From contig CADCOF010000049.1 in NCBI GenBank assembly GCA_902802975.1, positions 1 to 14,330 of the forward strand: a stretch of DNA of 14,330 nucleotides. Direction: 5' to 3'. Both the position numbers and the translations under genes were made by a program. This DNA comes from an uncultured Ruminococcus sp. (GTDB lineage: Bacteria; Bacillota; Clostridia; Oscillospirales; Acutalibacteraceae). Positions 1 through 6,962 of the stretch are shown here, one piece after another (the stretch's first letter is position 1; the number at the start of each line of letters is the position of its first letter). A model generated the notes under the pieces. The model did no database searches. It was given only the letters and a program-made list of their open reading frames with translations, and was not told the origin of the DNA.

Positions 1-55
1 AACTTTTGGAAACCCTATATGTGTATTTTAGCAACATATATTTATGTTGTCAAGG

Positions 56-77
56 AAAAAGTCAGCCTTGCGGCTGA
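56..77 (-). terminator. Rho-independent terminator of spoVAC
   Basis: Read on the minus strand, TCAGCC-GCAA-GGCTGA forms a perfect 6-bp stem closed by a GNRA-type tetraloop, followed directly by CTTTTTCC. It lies about 48 bases beyond the spoVAC stop. Stem, stable loop and short U tract together make an intrinsic terminator likely. It would make spoVAC a single-gene transcript. Confidence 0.65.
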
Positions 78-89
78 AGGGCAATTTAT

Positions 90-123
90 CCCGCCGCCTA
101 TAGAGGCGGGGGACTTCTTGTCC
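90..123. repeat. Small GC-rich hairpin cluster downstream of spoVAC
   Basis: Two adjacent hairpins are visible: CCGCCT-ATAG-AGGCGG (94-109; alternatively CCCGCC/GGCGGG at 90-95 and 105-110) and GGAC-TTCTT-GTCC (111-123). With the terminator hairpin at 62-77 they make three small hairpins in about 60 bases abutting the stop codon of spoVAC. The style, short GC stems with 4-5 base loops, resembles the extragenic repeat at 14285-14321. Whether it is multi-copy in the genome cannot be seen here. Confidence 0.45.
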
Positions 124-124
124 G

Positions 125-559
125 TTAGGTTAAAAGCAGCACAATCCCGTAAATAACACCCGCAAGGGTTCCGTATACAATAACCGGTCCCGCAATTGTG
201 AACATCTTTGCGCCCAGCCCTGTGATGAACCCTTCGGACTTGAATTCTATCGCCGGACTTGCTACTGAATTTGCAAATCCCGTTATCGGTACCAGCGTTC
301 CCGCGCCCGCTTTGTTCGCTATTTTTCCGTATATCCCCAGCGCGGTCAGCACAACGCCAATGAAAACCAATGTGATTGACGTCCATGACCGTGCCTCTTT
401 CAGCGGAATGCCGAGACGTGTGTACATTTCTATTATCGCTTGTCCCAATACACAGATCAGCCCGCCAACCGAAAATGCCCAAAGGCAGTCTTTTGCAAGT
501 GTGCTGTTTGGCGACGCTGTGTCTGTAAGTTTAGAATATTCTTCTTTTGAAATATCCAT
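125..559 (-). CDS. spoVAC: Stage V sporulation protein AC (spore DPA channel subunit)
   Basis: This is a 144-residue integral membrane protein, close to the roughly 150 residues usual for SpoVAC. SpoVA proteins sit in the inner spore membrane and move calcium-dipicolinate into the forespore and out again at germination; SpoVAC is described as a mechanosensitive channel component. Hydrophobic segments lie at about residues 25-50, 58-80 and 118-143. The family core is clear at residues 85-125: GAGTLVPITGFANSVASP, then AIEFKSEGFITGLGAKMF. The AUG at 559-557 has an AGAAAGGAAC ribosome site about 7 bases upstream. No spoVAD follows in the 124 bases downstream, and a terminator does, so unlike the usual spoVAC-D-E arrangement the gene looks solitary. 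It diverges from nifZ. A sigma-G promoter would be expected, but I could not locate a convincing one. Confidence 0.93.
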   Translation of the reverse strand: MDISKEEYSKLTDTASPNSTLAKDCLWAFSVGGLICVLGQAIIEMYTRLGIPLKEARSWTSITLVFIGVVLTALGIYGKIANKAGAGTLVPITGFANSVASPAIEFKSEGFITGLGAKMFTIAGPVIVYGTLAGVIYGIVLLLT

Positions 560-835
560 TTTTGTTCCTTTCTATTATTTAAAAGCTCTGCTTTATATGG
601 ATTGCTGTAGACAGCGGTTTTAGCAGTTTATTTTTTGTTTTTAGAAATTGTTTGTTTGTTTTGCATATTGCTATTATTCCGAAAATGTGAAATAATATAC
701 ACTGAAACGAAAATTATTGACCTAATTTAGAACATATTGTAAAAAATAAAAAAATGTTGGGAATTGACTTTATTTCGTCATATATTTGTTGTATAATTAG
801 GTTTGTCAAAACTTAAAGATCCGGAGGATTGGATA
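560..835. other. Divergent AT-rich intergenic region between spoVAC and nifZ
   Basis: This 276-base region contains no gene. It is very AT-rich, with T-runs at 630-660 and A-runs at 740-755. It must hold the promoters of both divergent genes. On the right side TTGACT (764-769) and TATAAT (792-797) are present, but 22 bases apart. I see no riboswitch fold. Confidence 0.6.
764..797 (+). promoter_or_regulatory. Candidate promoter region of nifZ-thiI-sortase
   Basis: A perfect TATAAT (792-797) would start transcription near 804-806, just before the nifZ ribosome site. The best -35 match, TTGACT at 764-769, is 22 bases away, longer than the usual 16-19, so either the -35 is a weaker AT-rich hexamer or the TTGACT belongs to an operator. 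The stretch TTGACTTTATTTCGT (764-778) nearly repeats the sequence at the nusB promoter (5464-5477). Confidence 0.45.
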
Positions 836-1981
836 GTGAGTGTTTATCTTGACAACAGTGCCACCGCGCCAATGTCGCCTGCTGCTGTGAATGCTCTTTG
901 CGAGACTGCCCGGAATGTTTTCGGGAACCCTTCATCGCTGCATGGGCTTGGTCTTAAAGCGGAACATGTTCTCAATGATTCACGAGCCGCTGTCGCCCGA
1001 TTGATAGGCGCATGCGAAAGCAGCGTTGATAAGGAGATAATTTTTACGTCAGGCGGCACCGAGGCAAATAACCTCGCAGTGTTAGGTGCAGCGCATGCCG
1101 CACGACGCAGGGGCAGCAGGATTGTTACAACTATGATCGAGCATTCATCCGTTTTGGAGAGCTGCAGACAGCTTGAATCGGAGGGGTTCGATGTGGTGTA
1201 CCTGAAGCCCGACAGCAAAGGTCATGTCTCAAAGCAGGATTTGATCAGCACCATAGATAGTGACACCATTCTTGTGAGTGTTATGTATGTCAATAACGAG
1301 CTTGGCACGATTCTTCCCGTTGAGTCAATAAAAAGTATAATCAAAGCGAAAAATTCTCCCGCGCTTTTTCATGTGGACGCCGTTCAGGCACTTGGCAAGA
1401 TTCCGGTTAAAGTTCAGAAACTTGGCTGCGACTTGTTGTCAGTGTCTGCCCATAAAATACACGGCTCGAAGGGCTGCGGTGCGCTTTACATCAGAAAAGG
1501 CGTTCATATAAAGCCGCTGTTTTACGGCGGTGAGCAGGAGAAGAAGATTCGCCCGGGTACCGAGGCACTGCCTTTGATCGCATCGTTTGCCGCAGCTGCC
1601 GGCGAATGTACGGATATTTCGGCAAAAGCTAAAAAAACAGCCGAACTTAAGGCGCTGCTGCTGTCGGAAATTTCCGACTTAGACGATGTAACGGTAAATT
1701 CGCCTGATGATGGGTCTCCATATATTGTGAATATATCAACATCACATATCAATAGTGAAACTATGATTCATTATCTTGAAAGTGAAGATATATATATATC
1801 AAGCGGTTCGGCTTGCGCGAAAGGCAAAAGAAGTCACGTTCTTTTGGCTGCCGGACTCAGCGTTCAACAGATCGATACTGCGCTGCGAATAAGCTTTTCC
1901 GATAACAGCACCGCGCAGGAAGTGATCGCTTTTTCACAGGCACTGCATAAAGGCGTAAATGCGCTTGTGCGTGCTTATTAG
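836..1981 (+). CDS. nifZ: Cysteine desulfurase partner of ThiI
   Basis: This is a PLP enzyme of 381 residues that takes sulfur from cysteine and passes it on as a protein-bound persulfide. Visible motifs are the N-terminal YLDNSAT, FTSGGTEANNL (70-80), IEHSS with the PLP-stacking His (about 103), HVDAVQALGK (179-188), the PLP lysine in SVSAHKIHG (Lys about 207) and the catalytic cysteine in SSGSACAKGK (Cys about 327). I chose the GTG at 836 because GGAGG lies 8 bases before it and the family begins at the YLDNSAT strand. A TTG at 803 in frame would add 11 residues but would overlap the ribosome site and lie at the predicted transcription start. The next gene is thiI after 22 bases. In Bacillus subtilis the nifZ-thiI pair makes 4-thiouridine in tRNA because its ThiI lacks a rhodanese domain, and the same is true here. 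The symbol rests on this context; by sequence alone it is an IscS/NifS-family desulfurase. Confidence 0.9.
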   Translation: MSVYLDNSATAPMSPAAVNALCETARNVFGNPSSLHGLGLKAEHVLNDSRAAVARLIGACESSVDKEIIFTSGGTEANNLAVLGAAHAARRRGSRIVTTMIEHSSVLESCRQLESEGFDVVYLKPDSKGHVSKQDLISTIDSDTILVSVMYVNNELGTILPVESIKSIIKAKNSPALFHVDAVQALGKIPVKVQKLGCDLLSVSAHKIHGSKGCGALYIRKGVHIKPLFYGGEQEKKIRPGTEALPLIASFAAAAGECTDISAKAKKTAELKALLLSEISDLDDVTVNSPDDGSPYIVNISTSHINSETMIHYLESEDIYISSGSACAKGKRSHVLLAAGLSVQQIDTALRISFSDNSTAQEVIAFSQALHKGVNALVRAY

Positions 1982-2003
1982 AGTGAGAGGAAAATCTGTC
2001 AAT

Positions 2004-3197
2004 ATGATAAAAAATGAAATAATACTTGCAAAGATCGGCGAAGTCGTTCTGAAAGGATTGAACCGCAAGAATTTCGAGGATTTGCTGATAAAAAATATAC
2101 GCCGCAGACTGTATCCGCTGGGCGCGTTCGAAGTAAAAGCGTCGCAGTCAACAATCAGGATAACGCCGCTTGACGAAGATATCGACATGGACGAGGCGTG
2201 CAGCCGCGTGGGTAAGACTTTCGGTATCGTTGCATACTGCAGAGCGTGCGCAGTTGAAAAGGATTTGGAAAAAATAAAGCAGGCTGCATGCGAATATCTC
2301 GAAGACGAGCTGCTTTTGGCTAAATCGTTTAAGGTGGAGTCAAAGCGTTCGGATAAAAAATTTCCATATGGTTCCCCCGAAATATCAAAGGAAGTAGGAG
2401 GCTTTATTGCTGATACGTTCCCGAATCTCACTGTGGACGTTCACAATCCCGATATAACCGTTATGGTCGAGGTTCGCGACATGGCTGCGTATGTTCACGC
2501 AAACGCCGTAGAGGGCGCGGGCGGACTGCCCATACCGAGCGGCGGCAGGGCGGCGGTTCTCATAAGCGGCGGCATTGACAGCCCCGTGGCGGCGTATATG
2601 ATGGCAAAACGAGGAATCGAACTTACCGCTATACATTTTGCAAGTCCGCCTTATACAAGCGAGCGCGCCGAAGAAAAGGTTCAGACTTTGCTGAAACTTG
2701 TTTCTGAGTATGCCGGCAGGATAGAGATGTATACCGTGCCGTTTACAAAAATTCAAGAAGAAATAAAAAGCAAATGCCCGGAAGATTTGTTTACAATAAT
2801 AATGAGACGCATGATGATGAGAGTGTCGAAAAAGATCGCCGAACAGCATGAGTGCATGGCACTTATTACCGGTGAGAGTCTCGGTCAGGTGGCAAGTCAG
2901 ACTCTGGGTGCAATTGCCTGCACAGACGAAGTGGCGGGTATGCCTGTTTTCCGTCCGCTGATCGGCATGGATAAAAAAGAGATCATAGCAATCAGCGAAA
3001 AGATCAATACGTTTGAAACATCACTGCTGCCTTATGAAGATTGCTGCACCGTGTTTACGCCGCGTCACCCGAGGACAAAGCCAAAAATCGAAATGGTGAG
3101 AAAAGCCGAGTCGGCAGTGCTGTGGGACGAGCTTATAGAAGAGGCTGCAAACGGCGCGAAATGCACAGTGATCTACCCGGCGGACAGTGTTCGCTGA
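2004..3197 (+). CDS. thiI: tRNA 4-thiouridine synthetase (rhodanese-less ThiI)
   Basis: ThiI adenylates U8 of tRNA and inserts sulfur to give 4-thiouridine; in some organisms it also delivers sulfur to ThiS for thiamine thiazole. At 397 residues it has the short Firmicutes form: an N-terminal ferredoxin-like region (1-60, IILAKIGEVVLKGLNRKNFE), a THUMP domain (about 65-165) and a PP-loop ATP pyrophosphatase domain with SGGIDS at 188-193. The conserved YEDCCTVFTPRHPRTKP (about 344-360) carries Cys347/348, the region of the sulfur-carrying cysteine in E. coli ThiI. There is no C-terminal rhodanese domain, so the adjacent desulfurase must donate sulfur. The start at ATG 2004 is set by the family N-terminus; AGAGG at 1986-1990 is about 13 bases upstream, slightly far. 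An ATG at 1959 overlapping nifZ is the alternative. The sortase gene follows after 23 bases. Confidence 0.94.
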   Translation: MIKNEIILAKIGEVVLKGLNRKNFEDLLIKNIRRRLYPLGAFEVKASQSTIRITPLDEDIDMDEACSRVGKTFGIVAYCRACAVEKDLEKIKQAACEYLEDELLLAKSFKVESKRSDKKFPYGSPEISKEVGGFIADTFPNLTVDVHNPDITVMVEVRDMAAYVHANAVEGAGGLPIPSGGRAAVLISGGIDSPVAAYMMAKRGIELTAIHFASPPYTSERAEEKVQTLLKLVSEYAGRIEMYTVPFTKIQEEIKSKCPEDLFTIIMRRMMMRVSKKIAEQHECMALITGESLGQVASQTLGAIACTDEVAGMPVFRPLIGMDKKEIIAISEKINTFETSLLPYEDCCTVFTPRHPRTKPKIEMVRKAESAVLWDELIEEAANGAKCTVIYPADSVR

Positions 3198-3220
3198 ACT
3201 TGATAGGAGGTTAATACAAT

Positions 3221-5395
3221 TTGAAAGCGGAAATTTACTCTTTGGTAGATAAATCTTTCAATCCCAAGTCACTTGACAAAAAGATGAACATCGTGACAAA
3301 CAACCTAAAAGATGCCGATATCGAGATTTTGTATAAGACTGATCTTGAAGATGACAAAATACAGATTCTTGAGGCACTTCGTCAAAGCTATTCAACTGAT
3401 GAGGGCATACAGCTTATCATTGTTGCTAACGCGCTTGACGGTACGTCTGACTGCGATACGCTGTCGCTTTTCAGGAAACTTTGTCCCAAACATACAGAAA
3501 AATCCAACGACCCCGACGATGACCTCTATTACGATAATATTTCGGAGTATAAATACAGCTCCGATCTTGAGGATCTTGCCGATACACTTGAAAGCAGTGG
3601 TAAGCGTAAAAAGGCAAAGCAGGCTGACAAAAAAGAAGAAAAGCTTGTGTATGAGATATGGTCTGCGGGAGATATGGGACGAGGCTATGAGGGCTGCTTT
3701 ATACTCTATGATGAAAAGCTGATACTGGCTCTTCCAAAGGAAGCGTTAACAAAGGTTCCGACCTCCGATATGATCATTGCCGGCGCAAAGAAGGCAACTT
3801 CGGCGCGCGGTATCACTACCGGCAAGATTATAGGCGGCAGGATAACGGATCATTTCGACTATTATGTTATAGCGCAGCAGTCTACATCAAAGACCAAGAA
3901 AAAAGGTTTCTTTGCGAGTGTGTTCCCAACGAGCAACGACAAGCCGCTGGAATCAATTCGAAAGATTGTACTTTTGGCGGCAACGGTTACTTTTATAGTA
4001 ACGGCAGTCATTCTGGTGAAACTTCTCTTTGTGGAGCCGGCGCGGGTCGAAAAGCAGTATGACGACCTCAGAGAGATCGCCCACCCGACCGTTAAGGTAA
4101 AAGACCCGAACACCGACGCGCCTGCCGAAGACACGGAGAGGGACGAGCTGAGCCGGTTTGAAAAACTGCAGGCTATCAATCCGGAAATTGTGGGTTGGAT
4201 ATATATTCCAAAAACTACGTATATTGACTACCCGGTATTGGAGCATGAGGGTGACAACGAACAGGGGCAGTTTTATCTCCATCGTGATTATAAGAAAAAT
4301 GGGTCGTCTTACGGTTCTATATTTGTAGATTATCGATGCAAGAAGAGTATTAATTCAAAAAATATTATTCTTCACGGTCATAACATGGATAACGGTCAGG
4401 TGTTCCATCAACTGCTTAGTTACTCCGATTTGAGTTTTTATCGCACCACGCCTATAATCCAGTTCGATACGCCGGATTATGACGCAGACTGGAAGATTAT
4501 TTCCGTGTTCAAAACAAATACGCTTACCGAACAGGGCGAGTTTTTCAATTATCTCAGAGGAGAATTTGATTCCGAGACCGAATTTATGGATTTTGTGTAT
4601 AATGTTCTCGAAAGATCGATCATTGATACCGGTGTTACGGTGAATGAAGATGATCAGCTGTTGACGCTTTCGACATGTTCATATGAAATGACAAATTTCA
4701 GAACCGTTATAGTGGCAAGACGAGTTCGCCGCGGCGAAGAGTCAAAGGTAGATACGTCGAAGGCAGCTTTGAATCCCGACCCGGTATGGCCGCAGGGCTA
4801 TTGTGCGTCAAGAGGTATCCAGCGCAAAGAATTGACAGATTTCGGTACTGCATGTCGTGCCGGACAGACTCCGTGGTATGATGGTGACTATAAGCTTGAC
4901 AAAAAAGATATACGCAAAGTAAAGGTAATTGACACCGACAGAGAAGAAGAGGAACGTGCCGAGCAGGAGCGCAGAGAGCAGGAAGAGCAGGAGCGCAGAG
5001 AGCAGGAAGAGCAGGAGAAGCGCGAGGAAGAAGAGGAGAAGAAGCGCACTGAAAGCGAGAAAGCTGCAAGTCAGAAAGCTGCAAGCGAAAAGGCTGCAAG
5101 CGAAAAGGCTGCAAGTGAAAAAGCTGCAAGCGAGAGAGCAGCGAATGAACGTGCCGCAAGCGAGCGTGCCGAGCAGGAGCGCAGAGACGCAGAGAGCAGA
5201 CAAGCCGCCGAAGAAGAAGCAGCGCGTGCAGCGTCCGAGCAGGCAGCAAGGGAAGAGTCGCAGCGTCAGGCGGAGCTAGAGCAGCAATCCGAAGAACCTC
5301 AGGTTGACCCCGAGCCGGAATCACAGGTAACGGAAGAGCCGACGGAGCCAATTGATAACGGCGGAGAAGACGATCAAACGCCGACATACGAATAA
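3221..5395 (+). CDS. Class B sortase with cytoplasmic MoCF-like domain and AASEK coiled-coil tail
   Basis: Sortases cut a sorting signal and join surface proteins to the cell wall or into pili. This 724-residue protein is about three times the usual length. Residues 1-220 are predicted cytosolic and resemble a degenerate CinA/MoaB-type MoCF fold: an opening KAEIYSLVD, LIIVANALDGTSDCDT (65-80) where CinA has a GGLGPTxDD turn, and YEGCFILYDEKLILALPKE (156-174) like the CinA LPG region. A single membrane helix is at about 247-270 (IVLLAATVTFIVTAVILVKL). The sortase domain (about 310-505) has GWIYIPKTTYIDYPV, the catalytic His in HGHNM (His387), TLSTC (Cys486) and Arg494 in NFRTVIVA. After a linker with two cysteines (528, 545), residues 573-690 are Glu/Arg/Ala-rich, including seven AASEK-type pentads, then an acidic Pro/Glu tail. 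The TTG start is fixed by ATAGGAGG 10 bases upstream. No LPXTG-like substrate is encoded nearby. The sortase call is firm; the MoCF likeness is inference. Confidence 0.88.
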   Translation: MKAEIYSLVDKSFNPKSLDKKMNIVTNNLKDADIEILYKTDLEDDKIQILEALRQSYSTDEGIQLIIVANALDGTSDCDTLSLFRKLCPKHTEKSNDPDDDLYYDNISEYKYSSDLEDLADTLESSGKRKKAKQADKKEEKLVYEIWSAGDMGRGYEGCFILYDEKLILALPKEALTKVPTSDMIIAGAKKATSARGITTGKIIGGRITDHFDYYVIAQQSTSKTKKKGFFASVFPTSNDKPLESIRKIVLLAATVTFIVTAVILVKLLFVEPARVEKQYDDLREIAHPTVKVKDPNTDAPAEDTERDELSRFEKLQAINPEIVGWIYIPKTTYIDYPVLEHEGDNEQGQFYLHRDYKKNGSSYGSIFVDYRCKKSINSKNIILHGHNMDNGQVFHQLLSYSDLSFYRTTPIIQFDTPDYDADWKIISVFKTNTLTEQGEFFNYLRGEFDSETEFMDFVYNVLERSIIDTGVTVNEDDQLLTLSTCSYEMTNFRTVIVARRVRRGEESKVDTSKAALNPDPVWPQGYCASRGIQRKELTDFGTACRAGQTPWYDGDYKLDKKDIRKVKVIDTDREEEERAEQERREQEEQERREQEEQEKREEEEEKKRTESEKAASQKAASEKAASEKAASEKAASERAANERAASERAEQERRDAESRQAAEEEAARAASEQAAREESQRQAELEQQSEEPQVDPEPESQVTEEPTEPIDNGGEDDQTPTYE
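4961..5167 (+). repeat. In-frame tandem repeats in the sortase tail (24-base and 15-base units)
   Basis: Two identical 24-base units (4961-4984, 4985-5008; peptide EQERREQE) are followed by seven 15-base units at 5063-5077, 5078-5092, 5093-5107, 5108-5122, 5123-5137, 5138-5152 and 5153-5167, with a consensus such as GCTGCAAGCGAAAAG (peptide AASEK). The unit lengths are multiples of three, so copy-number change keeps the frame. Later units are more diverged (AANER, AASER), suggesting expansion from the left. Part of the 24-base unit recurs at 5171-5187. Confidence 0.9.
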
Positions 5396-5405
5396 ATAAT
5401 CAAAA

Positions 5406-5440
5406 CCCGCGTCTGACTTTTGGTCAGGCGCGGGCTTTTT
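5406..5440 (+). terminator. Rho-independent terminator of the nifZ-thiI-sortase operon
   Basis: CCCGCGTCTGAC (5406-5417) pairs with GTCAGGCGCGGG (5423-5434) over 12 bp with one T-G wobble, with a TTTTG loop, followed by C and five T. AAAA precedes it, so it could work in both directions. It separates the sortase operon from the nusB operon. Confidence 0.92.
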
Positions 5441-5463
5441 AGTTTGGATTTTCACATTATCTA

Positions 5464-5492
5464 TTGCTTTATTTCGTAAATTGTGATAGAAT
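5464..5492 (+). promoter_or_regulatory. Extended -10 promoter of the nusB operon
   Basis: TTGCTT (5464-5469), a 17-base spacer and TAGAAT (5487-5492) preceded by TGA give a sigma-A type promoter with the TGn extended -10. A second overlapping TATAAT (5493-5498) lies just downstream. The leader then contains a small hairpin, GTCGGC-AAAT-GCCGGC (about 5508-5523), before the nusB ribosome site. It follows directly on the terminator at 5406-5440. Confidence 0.62.
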
Positions 5493-5544
5493 TATAATGA
5501 AGATTTGTCGGCAAATGCCGGCAGCGGAAATAGAGGAGTCTTTT

Positions 5545-6012
5545 ATGGACAGCAAGAATAAACGACCGCAAAAGAATTATAAACCGAAATATACAGAAGA
5601 GGAACGCAAAGCTTTTGTCGAGCAAAGACGTAAATCAAGAGAACAGTGTTTTGCTCTGATTTTTGAAATGAGCTTTACCGATGACAACTACATGGACGTG
5701 CTCGATTCTGCAATCGAAAGCAGACTTATTGAAACAGATGAGTTTATTGATACATTGATGGATTACTATTCGAATCACAAAAACGAGATTGACGAGCGTA
5801 TTCGTCCACACATAAAAGGTTGGGCGTTTAACCGTGTGTCGAAGGTGTCGTTGAGCGCGATACGCCTTGCCGTTTGCGAGGTCGCCTGCAAAAAGTCAAG
5901 CGTCGGTGCCGCCGTTAACGAGGCTGTGGAGCTTGTCAAGAAGTACGGCGCAGAGAAGGAGCATTCGTTTGTCAATGCTGTTCTTTCTTCAATGTACAGA
6001 GAGAAAAAGTGA
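5545..6012 (+). CDS. nusB: Transcription antitermination factor NusB (N-terminally extended)
   Basis: NusB binds boxA RNA with NusE (ribosomal protein S10) and promotes antitermination, chiefly on rRNA operons. The family pattern starts at about residue 31 (SREQCFALIFEMSF) and the C-terminal signature is clear: AICKKSS-type turn, VGAAVNEAVELVKKYGAEKE and FVNAVLSSM. The protein has 155 residues, about 15-20 more than usual, because of a charged N-terminal extension (residues 1-30, rich in Lys, Arg and Glu). The ATG at 5545 is supported by AGAGGAG 6 bases upstream. An in-frame TTG at 5464 coincides with the promoter and is rejected. It opens a long operon; its stop overlaps the next start (TGATG). 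Confidence 0.92.
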   Translation: MDSKNKRPQKNYKPKYTEEERKAFVEQRRKSREQCFALIFEMSFTDDNYMDVLDSAIESRLIETDEFIDTLMDYYSNHKNEIDERIRPHIKGWAFNRVSKVSLSAIRLAVCEVACKKSSVGAAVNEAVELVKKYGAEKEHSFVNAVLSSMYREKK

Positions 6013-6962
6013 TGAGCGGAGGATATGTTCTGGGGCTTGATACCAGCAATTACACAACGTCGGCGGCATTATATTCTCTTGATGAAAATACGGTGACACA
6101 TAATCGCCGACTGCTTCCTGTGCAGAAAGGCGGCAGGGGTCTTCGCCAAAGCGACGCTGTTTTTCATCACACAGCGGCTCTGCATGAAATTATCGGGGAG
6201 CTGTACCGTGATTTGGACTTTGTTCCCGATATAAAGGCGATAGGCGTGTCATCGCGCCCGCGCAGCGAGGAAGGTTCATATATGCCGTGCTTCCTTGTGG
6301 GTGCTAACGCCGCGCATATTTTAGGTACCGTTATGAATGCCCCGGTGTATGAGTTTTCTCACCAGGCAGGTCATATCGCTGCTGCGATATACTCATGCGG
6401 TAACAGTGATTTATATAATAAAAAATTTTTGGCTTTTCATGTTTCGGGGGGAACGACCGAAGCAGTGATAGTTACACCCGATAAAAATAATGTGTTTAAC
6501 TGCGAAATAGTCGGAAAAACTCTCGATCTGCATGCCGGTCAGGCGGTTGACAGAGTCGGCGTGATGATGGGACTTGATTTCCCGTGTGGAAAAGAGCTTG
6601 AGAAACTGGCGTTGACGTGCAGTGAAAAACCGCGTGTAAAAATCTGCGTCAAGGATTGCGACTGCTGCCTGTCGGGAATAGAGAATATTTGCAGTAAAAT
6701 GGCGGAAAATAACGAAGACAAGCCGCTTATCGCAATGACGTGTTTGACGTTTATCGAGAAGACGCTTGAAACGATGTGCAAAAACATTATCGAAAAGTAC
6801 GGCGAGATGCCGATATTGTTTGCCGGCGGCGTTATGAGCAATACTATCATAAGAAACGGATTGAGTGCGCGTTTTCCGTGCCGATTTGCCTCGGTAGAAT
6901 TGTCGAGCGACAATGCCTGCGGCACTGCGATACTGGCGGCAAGAAGTTGTTTTGCTAATTAG
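6012..6962 (+). CDS. Divergent TsaD/Kae1-family (Gcp-like) protein, Cys-rich
   Basis: This 316-residue protein has the ASKHA fold pattern of TsaD/Kae1, the enzyme that makes the threonylcarbamoyl modification of tRNA A37. The family's metal-site residues are kept: HQAGH (His117, His121) and the Asp of SSDNACG (Asp300). VSGGTTEAV (144-152), the DxxAGQAVDRVG...LDFPCGKELEKLA segment (172-200) and FAGGVMSN (270-277) also match. Classic features are altered: the usual GPG loop region reads SSRPRSEEGSYMPCFLVG (80-97), SGGHT is SGGTT, and PGGP is PCGK. Fourteen cysteines include a cluster at 212-219 (CVKDCDCC). It is therefore probably a paralogue rather than the housekeeping TsaD, with unknown substrate. 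It stands in the operon slot where B. subtilis has folD. Start ATG 6012 overlaps the nusB stop by one base; GTG 6009 would add one residue. The last codons and stop lie in a repeat. Confidence 0.82.
   Translation: MSGGYVLGLDTSNYTTSAALYSLDENTVTHNRRLLPVQKGGRGLRQSDAVFHHTAALHEIIGELYRDLDFVPDIKAIGVSSRPRSEEGSYMPCFLVGANAAHILGTVMNAPVYEFSHQAGHIAAAIYSCGNSDLYNKKFLAFHVSGGTTEAVIVTPDKNNVFNCEIVGKTLDLHAGQAVDRVGVMMGLDFPCGKELEKLALTCSEKPRVKICVKDCDCCLSGIENICSKMAENNEDKPLIAMTCLTFIEKTLETMCKNIIEKYGEMPILFAGGVMSNTIIRNGLSARFPCRFASVELSSDNACGTAILAARSCFAN

Noticed and set aside
42..482. Long minus-strand open frame overlapping spoVAC in another frame
   Set aside because: The overlapping frame at 125-559 matches SpoVAC clearly, and this one has no family-like sequence or ribosome site.
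560..680. Sigma-G promoter for spoVAC
   Set aside because: CATATAA-like and GGAATA-like boxes occur on the minus strand but not with proper spacing or matching partners.
4707..5387. 226-codon antisense open frame opposite the sortase tail, rich in Leu, Ala and Arg
   Set aside because: It is an artefact of the repetitive Glu/Ala/Arg codons on the plus strand, which give stop-poor Leu/Ala codons in the complement; no ribosome site or credible protein features.
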